Origin: Thalassovita mediterranea
GTDB lineage: Bacteria; Pseudomonadota; Alphaproteobacteria; Rhodobacterales; Rhodobacteraceae
Direction: 5' to 3'
DNA: 64,000 nt
Assembly: GCF_001458435.1 (NCBI RefSeq)
Contig: NZ_CYSF01000012.1
Coordinates: 248,001-312,000, forward strand
Positions 1 through 8,906 of the stretch are shown here, one piece after another. Position 1 is the first letter of the stretch. Each line of letters begins with the position of its first letter. Position numbers and translations under genes: made by a program. The notes under the pieces were generated by a model, which was given only the letters and a program-made list of their open reading frames with translations, made no database searches and was not told where the DNA came from.

Positions 1-512
1 GCGCGGTATTGTTTCACCCAGCGGTCGATCTGACGGCGATAGTAATTTCCGTCCGGTCCATAATCCTGCAGACCCACCGCGCCGAGATCGACTGAATGAA
101 TTGCAGCCAGAACACGGTTCATCTCTTCGAAAAACGCCATACGGTCGGGAATGGCGATATCCAGCAAACGTGGATCATCGAAGTGGCGGCCCTTGATCTC
201 TTCCATCACGTAGAAGGCAGACCCGATCACATCGTCATCTTCGCAAAGATGATACATCGTCGGCACCGGCACATCACTGCCAGCCAAGGCACGCTGGACC
301 CGAAACTCGCGATCTACCGCATGGGCGGATTTCAGTAGCACCCCCGGTGGTTTGCGCCGCAACACCCATGATCTATCCCCACTGCTGAGGCGGAAGGTGG
401 GGTTTGATTGCCCCACCGCAAATTTCTGCGCGCTCAGCGGTAGGGTTAGGCCATCAATGTGATCCGTCAGATAGTGGCCAACGGCATCAAGATCCAGATC
501 AGGGGTGCTCAT
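1..512 (-). CDS. APH-like phosphotransferase (ACAD10/11 type), 3' end cut by window edge
   Basis: Only the N-terminal ~170 residues are present; the gene runs off the left edge. The reverse-strand translation starts MSTPDLDLDAV and contains GQSNPTFRL followed by LRRKPPG and SAHAVDREFRV, the nucleotide-binding start of the aminoglycoside-phosphotransferase-like kinases found with acyl-CoA dehydrogenases (ACAD10/11 type). The ATG at 510-512 follows an AAAGGA ribosome site. It begins 22 bases after the SDR gene stop on the same strand, so the two are probably co-transcribed. Family members phosphorylate hydroxyacyl-CoA-like or other small substrates; the substrate here is unknown. The HxD catalytic loop lies outside the window and cannot be checked. 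Confidence 0.82.
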   Translation of the reverse strand, partial: MSTPDLDLDAVGHYLTDHIDGLTLPLSAQKFAVGQSNPTFRLSSGDRSWVLRRKPPGVLLKSAHAVDREFRVQRALAGSDVPVPTMYHLCEDDDVIGSAFYVMEEIKGRHFDDPRLLDIAIPDRMAFFEEMNRVLAAIHSVDLGAVGLQDYGPDGNYYRRQIDRWVKQYR

Positions 513-534
513 TCGCGCGTCCTTTCAGCAGGGA

Positions 535-1467
535 TTAGTCGTTCCACGGCAGGGGCAGACCCCGCGCCGCGGCTGCCATGCGGGCAAATTTACGGGTCTG
601 GGCAAAAGCGTGTTCGACGGGCGTCGCGCCTTCGGGATCGCGGATCTGGTCCATCGCAGCCAGCACCGCCTCTGGCGTCATCTGGTCATCGGCCAGGGCC
701 ACACCAGCGGTTTCACGCACCTGCACCTCGGCAAAACAGCCTGCACCGGCGCCAAGGATCATCTTGCTCGGGGCATCCGCGCTGACCAATGCCAGCACGC
801 CCGGGGTGATGGTTTCCGGCTGCATCAGCGCCAGCACATCCGCAGACAGCAGACCTTCGGTCATCCGTGTGGCCGCCGATGGGGCCAGCATGTTGGCGCG
901 AATGTTGAACTTCGCCCCCTCAATCGACAGGACGTTCATCAGGCCCAACATCGCCGATTTCGCGGCACCGTAGTTCGACTGACCAAAGTTACCGTAGAGG
1001 CCCGAGGCAGAGGTTGTGAACAGAATACGTCCGTAGCCCTGTTCCACCATGTGCGGCCAAACCGCATGGGTGCAATTGGCGCTGCCGATCAGGTGAACAT
1101 CCACCACCGTCTGGAAATCAGCCATCGTCATCTTGGCAAAGGTCTTGTCGCGCAGGATACCGGCGTTGTTGACCAAGATGTCGATACGACCATAGGCGTC
1201 GATGACGGCATCGACCATTGCGCGCACCTGCGCCTCATCCGACACATCCGCACCATTGGCCATCGCGGTGCCGCCCATTGCCTCAATCTCGGCCACAACG
1301 GCCTGCGCGGCAGCGGAACCGGTGCCGCTGCCATCTACGCTGCCGCCTAGATCATTGACCACAATCGTGGCACCACGCGCAGCCAGACCTAGTGCATGGC
1401 TACGTCCAAGGCCAGCACCTGCACCGGTTACGATGGCCACCTGACCGTCAAATCTTACGTCGTTCAT
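535..1467 (-). CDS. SDR family hydroxyacyl-CoA dehydrogenase-like protein (MFE-2 type)
   Basis: This 310-residue short-chain dehydrogenase has the Rossmann motif TGAGAGLG (residues 14-21), NDLGGS (39-43 region), NNAGI (100-104) and the catalytic Y166xxxK170. The NDLGG stretch and the length are typical of the (3R)-hydroxyacyl-CoA dehydrogenase domain of peroxisomal multifunctional enzyme type 2 and its stand-alone bacterial relatives. The expected role is NAD-dependent oxidation of a 3-hydroxyacyl-CoA in a beta-oxidation-like route. It is upstream of the kinase-like gene in one operon and near an acyl-CoA ligase, which agrees with that role. The exact acyl substrate is not shown by the sequence. 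Confidence 0.87.
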   Translation of the reverse strand: MNDVRFDGQVAIVTGAGAGLGRSHALGLAARGATIVVNDLGGSVDGSGTGSAAAQAVVAEIEAMGGTAMANGADVSDEAQVRAMVDAVIDAYGRIDILVNNAGILRDKTFAKMTMADFQTVVDVHLIGSANCTHAVWPHMVEQGYGRILFTTSASGLYGNFGQSNYGAAKSAMLGLMNVLSIEGAKFNIRANMLAPSAATRMTEGLLSADVLALMQPETITPGVLALVSADAPSKMILGAGAGCFAEVQVRETAGVALADDQMTPEAVLAAMDQIRDPEGATPVEHAFAQTRKFARMAAAARGLPLPWND

Positions 1468-1703
1468 CTGTCTTCTCCGAACTGTTTGACGCAGGAGAAC
1501 GCTGCGCCAAATGGATATTTAATGGGTGTATTGCTGTGGGGAACGGATCCGTATTCTGTGTGGAAACAGTCTGGATTCGATCGATCGGCTATGGGCGCAG
1601 AGGGCGGCTGATCCGGCGTCCTGACTAGGGCGCAGTGCAGTTAACCGCGCAGATCCCATTGCGCTTCCTCCCTTTAAGACGCAACTTTCTCCGGTTTTCG
1701 ACC

Positions 1704-1794
1704 TGACGTTAGGCTGAGCATTTGACTCCGGCAAGGATTCCGCCAATAAAAGACGTAACGTCGTTGAAATCCGACGTTACGGTTCTGTTGACGT
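1704..1794. promoter_or_regulatory. Cluster of ACGT-core sites including a perfect 10-bp inverted repeat
   Basis: Four ACGT-core elements lie within 90 bases: TGACGTTA near 1704, GACGTAACGTC near 1752, CGACGTTACG near 1772 and TTGACGTA near 1788. CGTAACGTCG (1754-1763) and CGACGTTACG (1772-1781) form a perfect 10-bp inverted repeat with an 8-base spacer. Repeated sites of this kind usually mark a regulator-binding region. They lie upstream of the SDR operon (reading left) and upstream of the candidate small RNA (reading right). The rest of 1468-1700 shows no gene. The cognate regulator is unknown; MerR-type LiuR and TetR-type acyl-CoA regulators use ACGT-core sites and are possibilities. Confidence 0.4.
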
Positions 1795-1868
1795 AGCAAA
1801 CGATTTTTTCCCGAGAAACCGCCGGATCCGGCGCGAAAAGGGACTAGGTAGTTTTGGGTATGTCAGTC

Positions 1869-1987
1869 TATAGTCTGATGGCGAATCAGACATCCGCGAC
1901 TCAGGGAAGGGAGGAGCCCTTTGTTGCGACCCCTGCACCTTTTAGGGGTAGCACCCGGTCAGTTATCTGGCCGGGTGCTTTGTTTTG
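1869..1987 (+). ncRNA. Candidate structured small RNA with four successive stem-loops
   Basis: In a 532-base gene-free gap, four stem-loops follow one another on the plus strand: GTCTGA/TCAGAC (1873-1891), AAGGG/CCCTT around an AGGAG loop (about 1905-1920), ACCCC/AGGGGT (about 1928-1950), and GCACCCGG/CCGGGTGC (about 1951-1979) followed by TTTGTTTT. The last is a convincing rho-independent terminator pointing right. No plus-strand gene lies upstream and the next gene (ending at 2000) is on the other strand, so the terminator needs its own transcript. A TATAGT hexamer at 1869-1874 could be a -10 box, but no good -35 partner is visible. I cannot assign it to a known RNA family. Confidence 0.45.
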
Positions 1988-1999
1988 AGCCTGTAGCGA

Positions 2000-3631
2000 T
2001 CACCGCATGTCCGGCAGCACGTAGTCCGCCATACGCTTGCGCAGGCTCAGCTTGGATACTTTGCCTGTTGCCGTCAGCGGCAGATCATCGGCCCAGACCA
2101 CATCGTCGGGCAGTTGCCATTTGGCAAAGTGTTCGGACATGTGGCTGTGCAGCTCTTCGAGGCTGGGTCGCTCATCACCCGCAGGCACAGCGACCAGAAC
2201 CGGGCGTTCGTCCCATTTCGGGTGGGCGATGGCGATGGCCGCGCAGCTGGCGATTGCGGGGTGCGACATGGCAGCGTTTTCCAGATCAATAGACGAAATC
2301 CACTCGCCGCCCGACTTGATCAGGTCTTTGGACCGGTCTTGAATGGACAGGAACCCGTTTGGATCAACCGTGGCAATATCGCCGGTGCCAAACCAGCCAT
2401 CTGCATCAAGCGCTTTTTCCGTGGCTTCAGGGTTTTCAAAATAGCCCGAAACAACCGTGTTGCCGCGCACAAACAATTCACCCGGGGTTTGGCCGTCTTG
2501 GGGCAGCGGATTGCCGTCTTCGTCGACCACTTTCATTTCAACGCCATAAGCGCGCCGCCCCTGTAGGGCCTTGCGGTCGATCATCTGATCGAAGGGCAGA
2601 TCGCGAACCCAGCCCGGCATGTTGCCATGTGTGCCCAGCGGGCTCATCTCGGTCATGCCCCAAACGTGGCCGACAGAGACGCCCATTTTTTCCAGCGTTT
2701 CGATCATCACGCGCGGCGCCGCGGAACCGCCAACCACCAGATCAGCAAAGCCATCGGGTTTGCGTCCCTGTGCGTCGATTTCGGCCAGTAGGCCCTGCCA
2801 CACGGTGGGCACGCCCCATGCGGAATGAACTTTCTCTGTGTCCATCAGTTTGAACAGGCTTGGGCCGTCCAGCGCGCCGCCAGGCATTACCATGTTCAAC
2901 CCCAAGAGCGGGGCCGAATACGGCAGGCCCCAGGCGTTGACGTGGAACAGGGGCACAACAGGCATCACGCTGCTGCCTTCTGGCATCGTGGCCCCAAGGC
3001 AGGTGCAAACCATCAGGGCATGCAAAACAGAAGAGCGGTGGCTATAAAGCGCGCCCTTCGGATTGCCTGTTGTGCCCGAGGTGTAGCACAGGCCCGAGGC
3101 GGTGTTTTCATCAAACTCAGGGAATTCAAACTGCGGCGAATGATCGGCCAGAAACTCTTCATAACACAGCGCATTGAGTGAGTTTTCAGGCATATGTGCG
3201 CGATCGGTCATGATCACATAGGTGATGTCAGCCGGTAGTTGATCCTGCACTGCCTCCAGGACGGGGACAAAGGTGGTATCAACAAAAATCATCCGGTCTG
3301 CGGCGTGGTTGACGATATAGACCAGTTGTTCTTCGGACAGGCGCGGGTTGATGGTGTGGCAAACGGCCCCGCTGCCGGAAATTGCGTAGTACAATTCGAA
3401 ATGCCGATAGCCGTTCCAGGCCAGTGTTGCGACACGATCCCCGTGGGCGATGCCGTGCGCCTTCAATGCATTGGCCAGTTGGCTGACCCGACCGAGTGTT
3501 TCGCCATAAGTCTGGCGGTGAACATCGCCCTCTGTGCGTGCTGAGATGATTTCTGCATGTGGAAAGGCTTGCGCCGCAAATGTCAGAATATCCCGGATCA
3601 GCAACGGCCGATGCATCATCATGCCTTGCAT
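2000..3631 (-). CDS. Fatty-acid/carboxylate--CoA ligase (AMP-forming)
   Basis: This 543-residue adenylate-forming enzyme activates a carboxylic acid to its CoA thioester using ATP. The AMP-binding P-loop is YTSGTTGNPKG (residues 183-193); further signatures are WGMTE, YFENPEATEKA, WFGTGDIA, and the C-terminal LPLTATGKVSKLSLR with the catalytic lysine. Length and motifs fit the medium/long-chain (AlkK-like) branch, which also contains methylmercaptopropionate-CoA ligases (DmdB); the sequence alone does not separate these. The ATG at 3629-3631 has AGGGAG eight bases upstream, so I keep the longer N-terminus MQGMMMHRP. It is transcribed leftward, divergent from the MDR gene at 3837. Confidence 0.9.
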   Translation of the reverse strand: MQGMMMHRPLLIRDILTFAAQAFPHAEIISARTEGDVHRQTYGETLGRVSQLANALKAHGIAHGDRVATLAWNGYRHFELYYAISGSGAVCHTINPRLSEEQLVYIVNHAADRMIFVDTTFVPVLEAVQDQLPADITYVIMTDRAHMPENSLNALCYEEFLADHSPQFEFPEFDENTASGLCYTSGTTGNPKGALYSHRSSVLHALMVCTCLGATMPEGSSVMPVVPLFHVNAWGLPYSAPLLGLNMVMPGGALDGPSLFKLMDTEKVHSAWGVPTVWQGLLAEIDAQGRKPDGFADLVVGGSAAPRVMIETLEKMGVSVGHVWGMTEMSPLGTHGNMPGWVRDLPFDQMIDRKALQGRRAYGVEMKVVDEDGNPLPQDGQTPGELFVRGNTVVSGYFENPEATEKALDADGWFGTGDIATVDPNGFLSIQDRSKDLIKSGGEWISSIDLENAAMSHPAIASCAAIAIAHPKWDERPVLVAVPAGDERPSLEELHSHMSEHFAKWQLPDDVVWADDLPLTATGKVSKLSLRKRMADYVLPDMR

Positions 3632-3836
3632 GGTGTTCTCCCTTTAATCTCCTCGGGGAAAACCGTAGCGCGGCGAACAAAGATCGTAAAAGGGAAATCG
3701 CTGTACGCGTTAACTGTTTTTCAGATCAAGGTGACGTAGGGTGTTTTGCTGATCCCCTTGCGGAATGGGGACGCTTTGCGCCAGCCTGTGCGCAAAGCGC
3801 CCATAGGGTGTATTTTGCATGAGGGAGGATACCAAA

Positions 3837-4802
3837 ATGAAAGCAGTGACATGCCACGCATTCGGGCCGCTAGATGATCTGCGCGTCGAAGAGCAGGACA
3901 ATCCAACAGCAACCGGGCGACAGGTGGTGCTGCGGGTCGAAGCGGCAGGTATCAACTACCCGGACGGTTTGTTGGTGCAGGGCCTTTATCAGATGAAGCC
4001 CCCGTGCCCCTTTGTGCCCGGAATGGAAGCCGCTGGTGAGGTGATCGCCATCGGCCCAGAGGTGCAAGGCGTGAAGGTCGGTGATCGTCTGGGTGCGATC
4101 CCACAGTTGGGTGGTTACGCTGAACAGGTCGCAGTGGATGAGCGTGCGACCTTTCCCATCGGTGATGCCGATGCCGCCGAGGTTTGCGCGCTGATGGTGG
4201 CCTATGGCACCTCGCATCATGCGCTGAAACAGCGCGCACAGTTGCAGGCAGGTGAAACGCTGCTGGTTCTGGGCGCTGCGGGCGCAACCGGTCTGGCGGC
4301 TGTGCAGATCGGTAAACTCATGGGGGCGAAGGTGATCGCAGTGGCCTCCACCACAGAAAAACAGCAGATCGCTCGTGATGCTGGCGCAGATGAGGTCATC
4401 GGTTATGACGCTCTGCGGGATGATGTGAAGCGCCTGACCGATGGCAAAGGGGTCGACGTTGCATTTGATGTGGTGGGTGGAGATGTATTCGACACCTGCA
4501 CCCGTGTGATGGCCCGCAACGGCCGCCTGCTGGTTATCGGTTTTGCCAGCGGTGAAATTCCGAAATTTCCGGTCAATTTGGCACTGGTGAAAGAGTTCGC
4601 CGTTGTCGGTGTATTCTGGGGGAACTTCACCAAGGCAGAGCCGCAGGTTTACGGTGCCAATATGATGGAACTGATGAACTGGTATCGCAAAGGTCAGATC
4701 AAACCCTTGATCGAAGGGCGCTATCCTTTGGCGCAGGCGCCAGAGGTGCTGGCCCGCATCCTAAACCGCGGTGCTGTGGGCAAATTGGTTCTGGTGCCCT
4801 GA
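3837..4802 (+). CDS. NADPH:quinone oxidoreductase-like MDR protein (zinc-free)
   Basis: This 321-residue medium-chain dehydrogenase/reductase belongs to the zinc-independent quinone-oxidoreductase branch. It has the GroES-like N-terminal half (AAGINYPDGL, VPGMEAAGEV) and the nucleotide-binding motif GAAGATGLAAVQIG, and lacks the zinc-binding cysteines of alcohol dehydrogenases. The start is taken at the ATG at 3837 (MKAVTCHAFG) because GGGAGG precedes it; an in-frame upstream ATG at 3819 lacks a ribosome site. It probably reduces a quinone or an alpha,beta-unsaturated carbonyl or acyl-CoA with NADPH. Divergence from the acyl-CoA ligase gene hints at a role in acyl metabolism, but the substrate is open. 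Confidence 0.87.
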   Translation: MKAVTCHAFGPLDDLRVEEQDNPTATGRQVVLRVEAAGINYPDGLLVQGLYQMKPPCPFVPGMEAAGEVIAIGPEVQGVKVGDRLGAIPQLGGYAEQVAVDERATFPIGDADAAEVCALMVAYGTSHHALKQRAQLQAGETLLVLGAAGATGLAAVQIGKLMGAKVIAVASTTEKQQIARDAGADEVIGYDALRDDVKRLTDGKGVDVAFDVVGGDVFDTCTRVMARNGRLLVIGFASGEIPKFPVNLALVKEFAVVGVFWGNFTKAEPQVYGANMMELMNWYRKGQIKPLIEGRYPLAQAPEVLARILNRGAVGKLVLVP

Positions 4803-4843
4803 GGACGGGGCGCTGGGCCTATCGTTGACACCATCGATAGTAC

Positions 4844-4885
4844 GCGGATCACCCTAGCCAAGAGGGGCTGCTAAGGGTGATCCGC
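4844..4885. terminator. Strong hairpin between convergent genes, possible bidirectional terminator
   Basis: GCGGATCACCCT (4844-4855) pairs perfectly with AGGGTGATCCGC (4874-4885), and inside it AGCC pairs with GGCT. It lies between the stop codons of two convergent genes (4802 and 4972). There is no T-run on either side, so it is not a standard rho-independent terminator; it may stabilise 3' ends or act together with Rho. Confidence 0.4.
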
Positions 4886-4971
4886 CTAACGCTAAATGCG
4901 TCGTTGCCTGTCTGTCATAGCCTGTACTGAGGCAATTCTAACGTGGACTGGTTAACAAATCCTTACTGGCC

Positions 4972-5946
4972 CTAGCCCGATCCAATCAGTACACCGGCCC
5001 CAAAGACCAAGGCACCGCCCAGTACTACTTGCAGCGCGGCGCGGAAAAACGGTGTTTCCATGTATTTGTTCTGGATCCACGCAATTGCCCACAGTTCCAC
5101 AAACACAACGATGATTGCGATAATGGTCGCAGTCCAGAAATCGGTAATCAGATAGGGCAGGGCGTGACCTAGGCCCCCAACTGTCGTCATGATGCCAGAG
5201 GCAAAGCCGCGTTTGGTTGGCGAACCGCGACCAGACAGTTCGCCGTCATCTGATGCGGCTTCGGTAAAGCCCATTGAAATGCCCGCGCCTACCGATGCCG
5301 CCAGCCCGACGAGGAAGGTTGTCCAGGTGTCTTGGGTTGCAAACGCGGTGGCAAAGATCGGTGCCAATGTCGAAACCGATCCATCCATCAAACCCGCCAG
5401 TCCGGGCTGCACCCACGTCAGAATGAACTGGCGGTGGGCATTGCGGTCTTCGTCGGCGCGGCTGTCGTCGTCCAAATGGCGCGCTTCTAATTCTGTGGCG
5501 CTTTCGACATGGCCCGCTTCGGCGGCGGCCAAATCACCCAGCAGGGCACGGGTGTCTGCATCCTGACTCTGCGCGGCAGCTTTCTGATAAAAGGCTTCGG
5601 CAGCGCGTTCCATTGCGGCGGCTTCGGCGCGAATCTGGTCCAGGCTAAGGTTTTCGGTCAGCCATACGGGTTTGCGTGAATAGAACCCCGCCACGTGTTC
5701 GCGCCGGATCAATGGCAGGTGGTCGCCAAATCGCGATTTGTGCAGATCCAGCAGGCGGCGGCGATGCTCGTCCTCTTCGGCGGCCATTCCGTCAAAAATC
5801 GCTGCTGAGTCTGGATACTCGGCCCGCAGATGGTGGGCAAAACTGCGATAAATACGTGCGTCGTCTTCTTCGGACGCGATGGCCAGCGCCAGAACTTCTT
5901 GCTCGCTTAGGTCTTTGAAACGGCGGCGGTTAAGGGTGTATCGCAT
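4972..5946 (-). CDS. mbfA: Membrane-bound ferritin MbfA (erythrin-VIT1 fusion), iron exporter
   Basis: This 324-residue protein has an N-terminal rubrerythrin/erythrin-like domain with paired ExxH-type helices (EEDDARIYRSF and AAEEDEHRRR at about 27-65; EAAAMERAAEAFY and AAAEAGHVES at about 105-145). A C-terminal VIT1-like membrane domain begins near residue 180 (GLAGLMDGSVSTLAPIFATA) with several hydrophobic segments. This architecture defines MbfA of Rhizobiales and Rhodobacterales, an inner-membrane iron exporter that limits iron and peroxide stress. An Irr-type box sits immediately upstream, overlapping the ribosome site, so repression at low iron is expected. A TetR gene is divergent from it. 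Confidence 0.92.
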   Translation of the reverse strand: MRYTLNRRRFKDLSEQEVLALAIASEEDDARIYRSFAHHLRAEYPDSAAIFDGMAAEEDEHRRRLLDLHKSRFGDHLPLIRREHVAGFYSRKPVWLTENLSLDQIRAEAAAMERAAEAFYQKAAAQSQDADTRALLGDLAAAEAGHVESATELEARHLDDDSRADEDRNAHRQFILTWVQPGLAGLMDGSVSTLAPIFATAFATQDTWTTFLVGLAASVGAGISMGFTEAASDDGELSGRGSPTKRGFASGIMTTVGGLGHALPYLITDFWTATIIAIIVVFVELWAIAWIQNKYMETPFFRAALQVVLGGALVFGAGVLIGSG

Positions 5947-5956
5947 CTGAACCTCT

Positions 5957-5972
5957 TTTAGAATAATTCTAA
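5957..5972. promoter_or_regulatory. Irr (ICE-type) operator overlapping the mbfA translation start region
   Basis: TTTAGAATAATTCTAA is a near-perfect palindrome (TTAGAA-TAA-TTCTAA) and matches the iron-control element bound by Irr in alphaproteobacteria. It lies only 11-26 bases upstream of the mbfA ATG (5946), directly next to its AAGAGG ribosome site. In rhizobia, mbfA is an Irr-repressed gene with the same type of site; here the position suggests that bound Irr blocks transcription at or just after the start site. Confidence 0.78.
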
Positions 5973-6112
5973 GTTATGTCGTTGATCACGGCACTTCAAC
6001 CCTGCAAAGACACGGCATCCTGCTAGCAGTTAGAGGTTGCGATGGCCTATGCGCTGGATCAAACTAGGACCGCACTAGCGCCCTGCCAGTTCGCTTGTCA
6101 GTTAGGATAACA

Positions 6113-6748
6113 ATGCCGCAAACGGAAAAAGACACCCTACGCAAAGATGTTGTGCGCACAGGGCGGAAATTTGACCAAGTGCTGCAAGGCGCGCGTGAGG
6201 TTTTTATGGCTGATGGTTTTGCAGCGGCCTCGGTCGATGATATCGCGCGCGCTGCGGGCGTATCGAAGGCAACGCTTTACAGTTACTTCCCTGACAAGCG
6301 GCTACTGTTTATCGAGGTCGCTCGCGATGCTTGTCGGCGTCAGGCAGAGGCTGCGCTTGACCTTACAGACATTAACGCTCCACCTCGCGACGTGCTAACG
6401 CAGGCGGCCCTGCAACTCACGACCATCATCACGGCAGAGTTTTCTCAGCGTATCTTTCGCATCTGCGTGGCTGAGGTGGACAGGTTCCCAGAACTGGGGC
6501 AGGCATTTTATGAAAGCGGTCCGATGTTGGGGCGCGACCGTATTTCGCAATATCTGAAACATGCTGTTTCGCGTGGAGATCTGGCGATCGACGATATTGC
6601 GATGGCGGCCGATCAGTTTACTGAGTTGTGCAAGGCGGAACTGTTTATGCGTGCGGTCTTTGGTATCCAGTCACAGTTTAGCGAAGCAGAACGCGCCCGT
6701 GTGGCCCATGCTGCGGTAGATATGTTCCTGGCCCGTTACAGCGCCTGA
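6113..6748 (+). CDS. TetR/AcrR family transcriptional regulator
   Basis: This 211-residue regulator has a TetR DNA-binding domain near the N-terminus, VDDIARAAGVSKATLYSYF followed by DKRLLF, and an AefR-like C-terminal ligand domain (FSQRIFRICVAEVDRFPELG, FYESGP). I choose the ATG (MPQTEKD) because AGGA lies about seven bases upstream; a TTG 18 bases earlier in frame has no support. It is divergent from mbfA and convergent with the alcohol dehydrogenase gene, separated from the latter by a bidirectional terminator. AefR-type regulators often control efflux or quorum-related genes; the target here is unknown and may be only its own gene. Confidence 0.88.
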   Translation: MPQTEKDTLRKDVVRTGRKFDQVLQGAREVFMADGFAAASVDDIARAAGVSKATLYSYFPDKRLLFIEVARDACRRQAEAALDLTDINAPPRDVLTQAALQLTTIITAEFSQRIFRICVAEVDRFPELGQAFYESGPMLGRDRISQYLKHAVSRGDLAIDDIAMAADQFTELCKAELFMRAVFGIQSQFSEAERARVAHAAVDMFLARYSA

Positions 6749-6765
6749 ACGGTCTCTTAGCAACG

Positions 6766-6795
6766 AAAAACGCCGCCCAAGGAGGCGGCGTTTTG
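6766..6795. terminator. Bidirectional rho-independent terminator
   Basis: AAAAACGCCGCC, a six-base loop, then GGCGGCGTTTTG: an eight-base GC stem flanked by A-run and T-run, so it can stop transcription from the TetR gene (rightward) and the alcohol dehydrogenase gene (leftward). Confidence 0.9.
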
Positions 6796-6819
6796 TTTCG
6801 TGCAGTGATCAAAGGGCGC

Positions 6820-7932
<1,113 letters not shown>

Positions 7933-7999
7933 CGTTTATCCTCCGACGACAATATCGGGATGTGTCGCCACATCCCGTTCAAGTGCCTGATTGTTCAGG

Positions 8000-8434
8000 T
8001 CACTTCTTGATCCGATAGGCCTTGTGACAGGTGCGGCAGGTTTGCCCGATGCCACCCAATCCGGCTCTTAGTGTTTCCAAAGATGACGTATCCAAAGCGG
8101 CAATGGCTGCGTCCATTGCGACAGATTGCGTCGTAAATCCGTCCCATTCTTCCCAGATGGCCGGGGCTGCTTCGCTGTGGGGATCCGTTGCAGGTGGTTC
8201 AAACGTCGGCAGCACCTGAGCGGATGCCTTTTCAAGGGTCGCTTTGGCTGCTGCGGCCGCATCCGCGTCAAAGGCAACTTCGCCCTTGGCCATCCCGCCG
8301 AGGGTTCCCATTTGTTTGCCAATCGTTTCCATCACATTCATGCGGGCCAGAACTTGTGGGTCCTTTACCCCTTCATGGGCTGCGGCGGGCAGGGCAATCA
8401 GAGTCAAAATCAGGGGAAGGGTGCTGCGTTTCAT
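8000..8434 (-). CDS. Cytochrome c' / c-556 family protein, periplasmic
   Basis: This 144-residue protein has a Sec signal peptide (residues 1-19, ending LPAAAHE), a mainly helical body, and a C-terminal haem attachment site CRTCHKAYR, the C-terminal CXXCH layout of class II cytochromes (c' and c-556). Haem would be bound covalently in the periplasm. The gene lies 67 bases upstream of adhC on the same strand. In related bacteria formaldehyde-oxidation genes are often accompanied by a c-type cytochrome, so a link to C1 metabolism is plausible, though NO binding or general electron transfer is equally possible. Confidence 0.88.
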   Translation of the reverse strand: MKRSTLPLILTLIALPAAAHEGVKDPQVLARMNVMETIGKQMGTLGGMAKGEVAFDADAAAAAKATLEKASAQVLPTFEPPATDPHSEAAPAIWEEWDGFTTQSVAMDAAIAALDTSSLETLRAGLGGIGQTCRTCHKAYRIKK

Positions 8435-8560
8435 GAGGCCTCCTGCTGGCTATTTTGCGTGCATTTTTAGACTAACGGAAACCGACCCGTCTGGCAGTGA
8501 CTTTTTCGTCAAATCACCAGTGACCTTGATTTCATCCCCGATCAGGGCAACCTTAGAGGT

Positions 8561-8905
8561 ATGAGTATTCAACACACGACGCCCTTTCCGCGCCCCGCAA
8601 TGCCGGAACAGGTTTCTTTCCACCGCACAGAATTGGCGGTGATCATGTCCCTTTATGGCCGGATGGTCGCGGCAGGCGAGTGGCGCGATTACGGGATTTC
8701 AGCGCTGAAAGACCACGCGGTTTTCTCGATCTTTCGCAGGACAGCGGAGAACCCGCTGTACCGTATCGAAAAACACCCCAAGTTGCGTCTGAAACAGGGG
8801 CAGTATTGCGTGATCTCGATGGAGGGTCAGATGCTGAAACGCGGCAATGATCTGAAAACCGTGCTGCGGGTACTGGAACGCAAACTGATCCGCGCGGTCG
8901 AGTGA
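8561..8905 (+). CDS. DUF2794 family protein
   Basis: This 114-residue soluble protein carries the conserved DUF2794 core (LYGRMVAAGEWRDYGIS, FSIFRR, YRIEKHPKLR, GQYCV). The family is almost confined to alphaproteobacteria and has no established function. No signal peptide or membrane segment is visible. The first ATG (8561) has AGAGG only one base upstream, which is poor spacing; the second in-frame ATG at 8600 (MPEQVSF) is an alternative start. It is convergent with the NlpC/P60 gene, only one base separating the two stops. Confidence 0.85.
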   Translation: MSIQHTTPFPRPAMPEQVSFHRTELAVIMSLYGRMVAAGEWRDYGISALKDHAVFSIFRRTAENPLYRIEKHPKLRLKQGQYCVISMEGQMLKRGNDLKTVLRVLERKLIRAVE

Positions 8906-8906
8906 T

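Noticed and set aside
2000-3631. Calling the acyl-CoA ligase DmdB of the DMSP demethylation pathway
   Set aside because: It belongs to the same enzyme branch, but dmdA, dmdC and dmdD are not nearby and the sequence motifs do not separate substrates.
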